Assembly: GCA_016787105.1 (NCBI GenBank)
Contig: JAEUVI010000156.1
Span: 1-5,905, forward strand
DNA length: 5,905 nt
Source: Chitinophagaceae bacterium
GTDB lineage: Bacteria > Bacteroidota > Bacteroidia > Chitinophagales > Chitinophagaceae
Direction of reading: 5' to 3'
This document shows, one piece after another, positions 4,918 through 5,905 of this stretch (positions are counted from its first letter, which is position 1; each line of letters opens with the position of its first letter). The translations under genes and the position numbers were made by a program. Below the pieces are notes generated by a model, which saw nothing but the letters and a program-made list of their open reading frames with translations, was not told where the DNA came from and did no database searches.

Positions 4918-5905
4918 ATGAACAACATACAAGAACAGTATAAGGATTTATTACAACCTTCCGAAGCTTTGCTTACAGATATTGCAAAGATCGAAGGTGA
5001 TATACTGATACTGGGAGCAGGTGGCAAAATGGGCCCTGCATTGGCAAAGCTGGCAAAGCAGGCAATTGATATTGCAGGGTTAAAGAAGAGAGTGATTGCA
5101 GCATCCCGTTTTTCTGAAGAAGGATTGCAGGAAGAGCTGAACAATTCTAGAGTTGAAACAATTGCGGTTGATTTGCTCGACGATAAGCAATTGCAGCAGT
5201 TGCCGGATGTTCCGAATGTTCTGTACCTCGCCGGACAAAAATTTGGCACTACAGGAAAAGAATCTTTTACATGGGCAATGAATGTATACCTGCCGGGCCG
5301 TGTAGCAGAGAAGTATAAAAATTCACGAATCGTTGTTTTCTCTACAGGAAATGTTTATCCATTGTCTCCTGTGGAAAAAGGAGGGTTAACAGAACAGCAG
5401 CAAACAGGCCCGATAGGAGAATATGCACAGTCTTGTCTTGGACGTGAGCGGATGTTTCAGTATTTTTCTTCAAAGTATAATACACCTGTTTTTATTTACA
5501 GGTTGAATTATGCAAACGATGTGAGTTATGGTGTGCTGCTTGAAATAGCACAATCGGTAAAGGATGAAAAACCGATCGATCTGCGTATGGGATATGTAAA
5601 TGTTATCTGGCAGGGTGATGCGAATGAAATGGCAATCCGTGCCTTACTGCATTGTAATGTGCCGGCAAAAATTGTAAATATTACCGGGCTGGAAACTGTT
5701 TCTGTAAGGCAAGTGGCAAATGCATTCGGGAAATTGTTTGATAAAACACCGGAATTTATTTACGAAGAAGAGGCGACAGCTTTGTTGAGCAACGCGGCTG
5801 AATCAGCACGTTTATTTGGAAGCCCATCAACGTCTTTGAAGAAAATGATTGAGTTATTGGCGGAATGGTTGAAGCAGGGAGCAAAGACAATTAACAAGCC
5901 AACAC
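4918..5905 (+). CDS. NAD-dependent epimerase/dehydratase-like protein, extended SDR fold (3' end outside window)
   Basis: An ATG at 4918, 12 nt after the previous stop, opens a frame that stays open for 329 residues to the window end. The dinucleotide-binding motif GAGGKMG (33-39) follows the strand DILIL, fitting the G-x-x-G-x-x-G pattern of extended SDRs. A later strand NVLYLAGQ (100-107) and the block IVVFSTGNVYP (138-148) correspond to the usual NAG and active-site Ser/Thr regions. The expected YxxxK catalytic pair is changed: at 169-173 it reads Y-A-Q-S-C, with E177 conserved after it. The lysine is therefore missing and normal dehydrogenase/epimerase chemistry is uncertain. No signal peptide is seen, so it is cytosolic. 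The sequence past residue 320 (QGAKTINKPT) looks like the end of the protein. Function not identified; the neighbour suggests carbohydrate or sugar-acid metabolism. Confidence 0.8.
   Translation, partial: MNNIQEQYKDLLQPSEALLTDIAKIEGDILILGAGGKMGPALAKLAKQAIDIAGLKKRVIAASRFSEEGLQEELNNSRVETIAVDLLDDKQLQQLPDVPNVLYLAGQKFGTTGKESFTWAMNVYLPGRVAEKYKNSRIVVFSTGNVYPLSPVEKGGLTEQQQTGPIGEYAQSCLGRERMFQYFSSKYNTPVFIYRLNYANDVSYGVLLEIAQSVKDEKPIDLRMGYVNVIWQGDANEMAIRALLHCNVPAKIVNITGLETVSVRQVANAFGKLFDKTPEFIYEEEATALLSNAAESARLFGSPSTSLKKMIELLAEWLKQGAKTINKPT

Noticed and set aside
4902..5249. 115-codon open frame on the minus strand
   Set aside because: It is opposite the epimerase/dehydratase-like gene, its low-complexity Ser/Cys/Pro-rich product resembles nothing, and it has no separate context; a shadow frame.

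Overview
The window looks like chromosome from a Bacteroidota bacterium, most likely a Chitinophagia/Sphingobacteriia-type member. This is inferred from the gene set, the AT-leaning codon choice, the lack of Shine-Dalgarno sequences before any start, and the twin-arginine Gfo/Idh/MocA protein typical of that phylum. All genes lie on the + strand. No transporter, regulator, RNA gene, insertion sequence or CRISPR array is visible.

Positions 1-3428 are the tail of an L-rhamnose catabolic operon. In order it holds the C-terminal dehydrogenase domain of the bifunctional rhamnulose-1-phosphate aldolase/lactaldehyde dehydrogenase (cut by the window start), L-rhamnose mutarotase (rhaM), a Pseudomonas stutzeri-type L-rhamnose isomerase (rhaI) and an FGGY-family rhamnulokinase (rhaB). 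Gaps are 28, 22 and 0 nt, so the genes are very probably co-transcribed. Together they cover anomer interconversion, isomerisation to L-rhamnulose, phosphorylation to L-rhamnulose-1-phosphate, cleavage to dihydroxyacetone phosphate plus L-lactaldehyde, and oxidation of the lactaldehyde to lactate. The set resembles the alphaproteobacterial and Bacillus versions of the pathway (rhaI-type isomerase, fused aldolase/dehydrogenase) more than the E. coli rhaBAD version.

Positions 3429-3687 are a 259-nt non-coding gap. It contains a 98-bp tandem repeat in 2.1 copies (3475-3681) that ends 6 nt before the next start codon. Each copy has a perfect 17-bp palindrome that is unchanged between copies, and an 11-bp stem-loop whose stem substitutions between copies all keep pairing through G-U wobble. 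This is the least explained part of the window.

Positions 3688-5905 hold a second, tightly spaced pair (12-nt gap): a Tat-exported Gfo/Idh/MocA-family oxidoreductase, and a divergent NAD-dependent epimerase/dehydratase-like protein that runs off the window end. Their substrates cannot be read from sequence. Their position suggests sugar or sugar-acid metabolism, perhaps of rhamnose-containing glycans, but the repeat-filled gap may separate two independently controlled units.
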